Below are positions 14,634 to 14,736 of a DNA stretch of 14,736 nt, in pieces (position 1 is the stretch's first letter; every line of letters begins with the position of its first letter). A program made the position numbers and the translations under genes. This stretch comes from an uncultured Clostridia bacterium (GTDB lineage Bacteria; Bacillota; Clostridia; UBA1381). The notes below the pieces were generated by a model. The model was not told the origin of the DNA. It did no database searches and saw nothing but the letters and a program-made list of their open reading frames with translations. The stretch lies in NCBI GenBank assembly GCA_910585795.1, contig CAJUFV010000112.1, forward strand, positions 1 through 14,736, written 5' to 3'.

Positions 14634-14733
14634 CGTACGCCTTACTCTGGCTACTCCTGCCGTGCGCGCCATGTCACCCTCGATGGCAATGTCGGCGACG
14701 GCCGCACGTGGGAGGGTAGTTTCGGCGTTCGCC
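14634..14733 (+). repeat. Variable cassette 34 (100 bp), at window edge
   Basis: Reads YSGYSCRARHVTLDGNVG, ending EGSFGVRP where the window stops. The array clearly continues to the right. Confidence 0.87.
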
Positions 14734-14736
14734 CGC

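Larger units (their letters stand above)
8791..14736 (+). repeat. Tandem array of about 34 DGR-type variable-region cassettes
   Basis: Units repeat every 159-179 bp (two at 212-213; mean ~174) to the right edge of the window. Each has a left box CGTACGCC, a variable coding segment, a right box CGTTCGCCC, and a linker ending in a conserved GGGAAACAGAATTA-like stretch. In the cassette frame the consensus is TPYSGNSxxxRxVxLxGxV, then 3-8 variable residues, then WEGGFGVRPA. This resembles the C-terminal ends of C-type-lectin/FGE-like proteins (including the GVRPAL-ending Clostridial domain family) that DGRs diversify. Intact cassettes are 100+3n bp; linkers are not frame-locked. No cassette has an in-frame start codon; stops flank each one. 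Base composition is clearly more GC-rich than the genes to the left. The reverse transcriptase, template and full target gene are not in the window. Confidence 0.88.

Noticed and set aside
8791..14736. CRISPR array
   Set aside because: Units are ~174 bp, the differing parts are ~100-bp in-frame coding segments with a shared framework, and no cas gene is present.
8791..14736. Integron gene-cassette array with attC sites
   Set aside because: GTTAAC recurs in linkers, but I see no full attC-like pairs, the cassettes hold no complete ORF, and the nearby recombinases are not integron integrases.
8791..14736. Array of DGR template repeats rather than variable regions
   Set aside because: Templates should carry A at variable positions. 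Here all four bases appear at those positions in nearly every unit, so the units are variable-region-like.

Overview
The window looks like a low-GC Clostridia (Firmicutes) chromosome. The flanking DNA is AT-rich, Shine-Dalgarno sites are strong, and the gene content is typical of that class: an integrative element beside an initiator tRNA, GtrA, a YifB/ComM-type ATPase, a Gx-type membrane protein and an ApbE lipoprotein. I cannot name the genus from sequence alone.

Layout. Positions 1-2535 are the end of an integrative element: a 5'-truncated XRE-type regulator, a toxin-first RelE/ParE-like toxin-antitoxin pair, and a tyrosine integrase that reads towards the 3' end of an initiator tRNA-Met (2536-2611, minus strand). 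Positions 2612-6764 are ordinary chromosome: GtrA-family membrane protein, Mg-chelatase-like ATPase, then a Gx protein and an ApbE FMN transferase that probably form an operon. A terminator follows.

The unusual part begins at about 6900. A small serine recombinase is followed by a non-coding segment holding a strong terminator, two related 24-bp palindromes centred on GTATAC and a near-consensus promoter between them. Next comes a four-helix-bundle protein resembling the Avd accessory factor of diversity-generating retroelements (DGRs). From about 8790 to the right edge, almost 6 kb, lies a tandem array of at least 34 units with a mean period near 174 bp. Each unit holds a variable cassette that, in one reading frame, encodes the C-terminal end of a C-type-lectin/FGE-like fold (pattern TPYSGxS..R.V.L.G.V...WEGGFGVRPA). 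Such ends are typical of DGR variable regions.

Five features mark these as DGR-style variable-region cassettes rather than neutral repeats. (1) Between the two border boxes, 33 of 34 cassettes are 100, 103, 106, 109 or 145 bp long, so all differ by multiples of three, while the linkers vary without regard to frame. (2) Hypervariable codons have free first and second bases but a fixed C or T third base, the trace expected from mutagenesis of AAY codons. (3) The cassettes have no start codon and sit between in-frame stops, so they look like silent or donor ends. (4) The conserved GC-rich 3' edge is followed in some units by a short hairpin, as at DGR target sites. (5) An Avd-like gene sits directly upstream. 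No reverse transcriptase, template repeat or full-length target gene lies in the window. My working model, an inference, is a library of DGR-diversified C-terminal cassettes that supplies or records variants for a receptor gene elsewhere, possibly with help from the serine recombinase. The array continues past the right edge.
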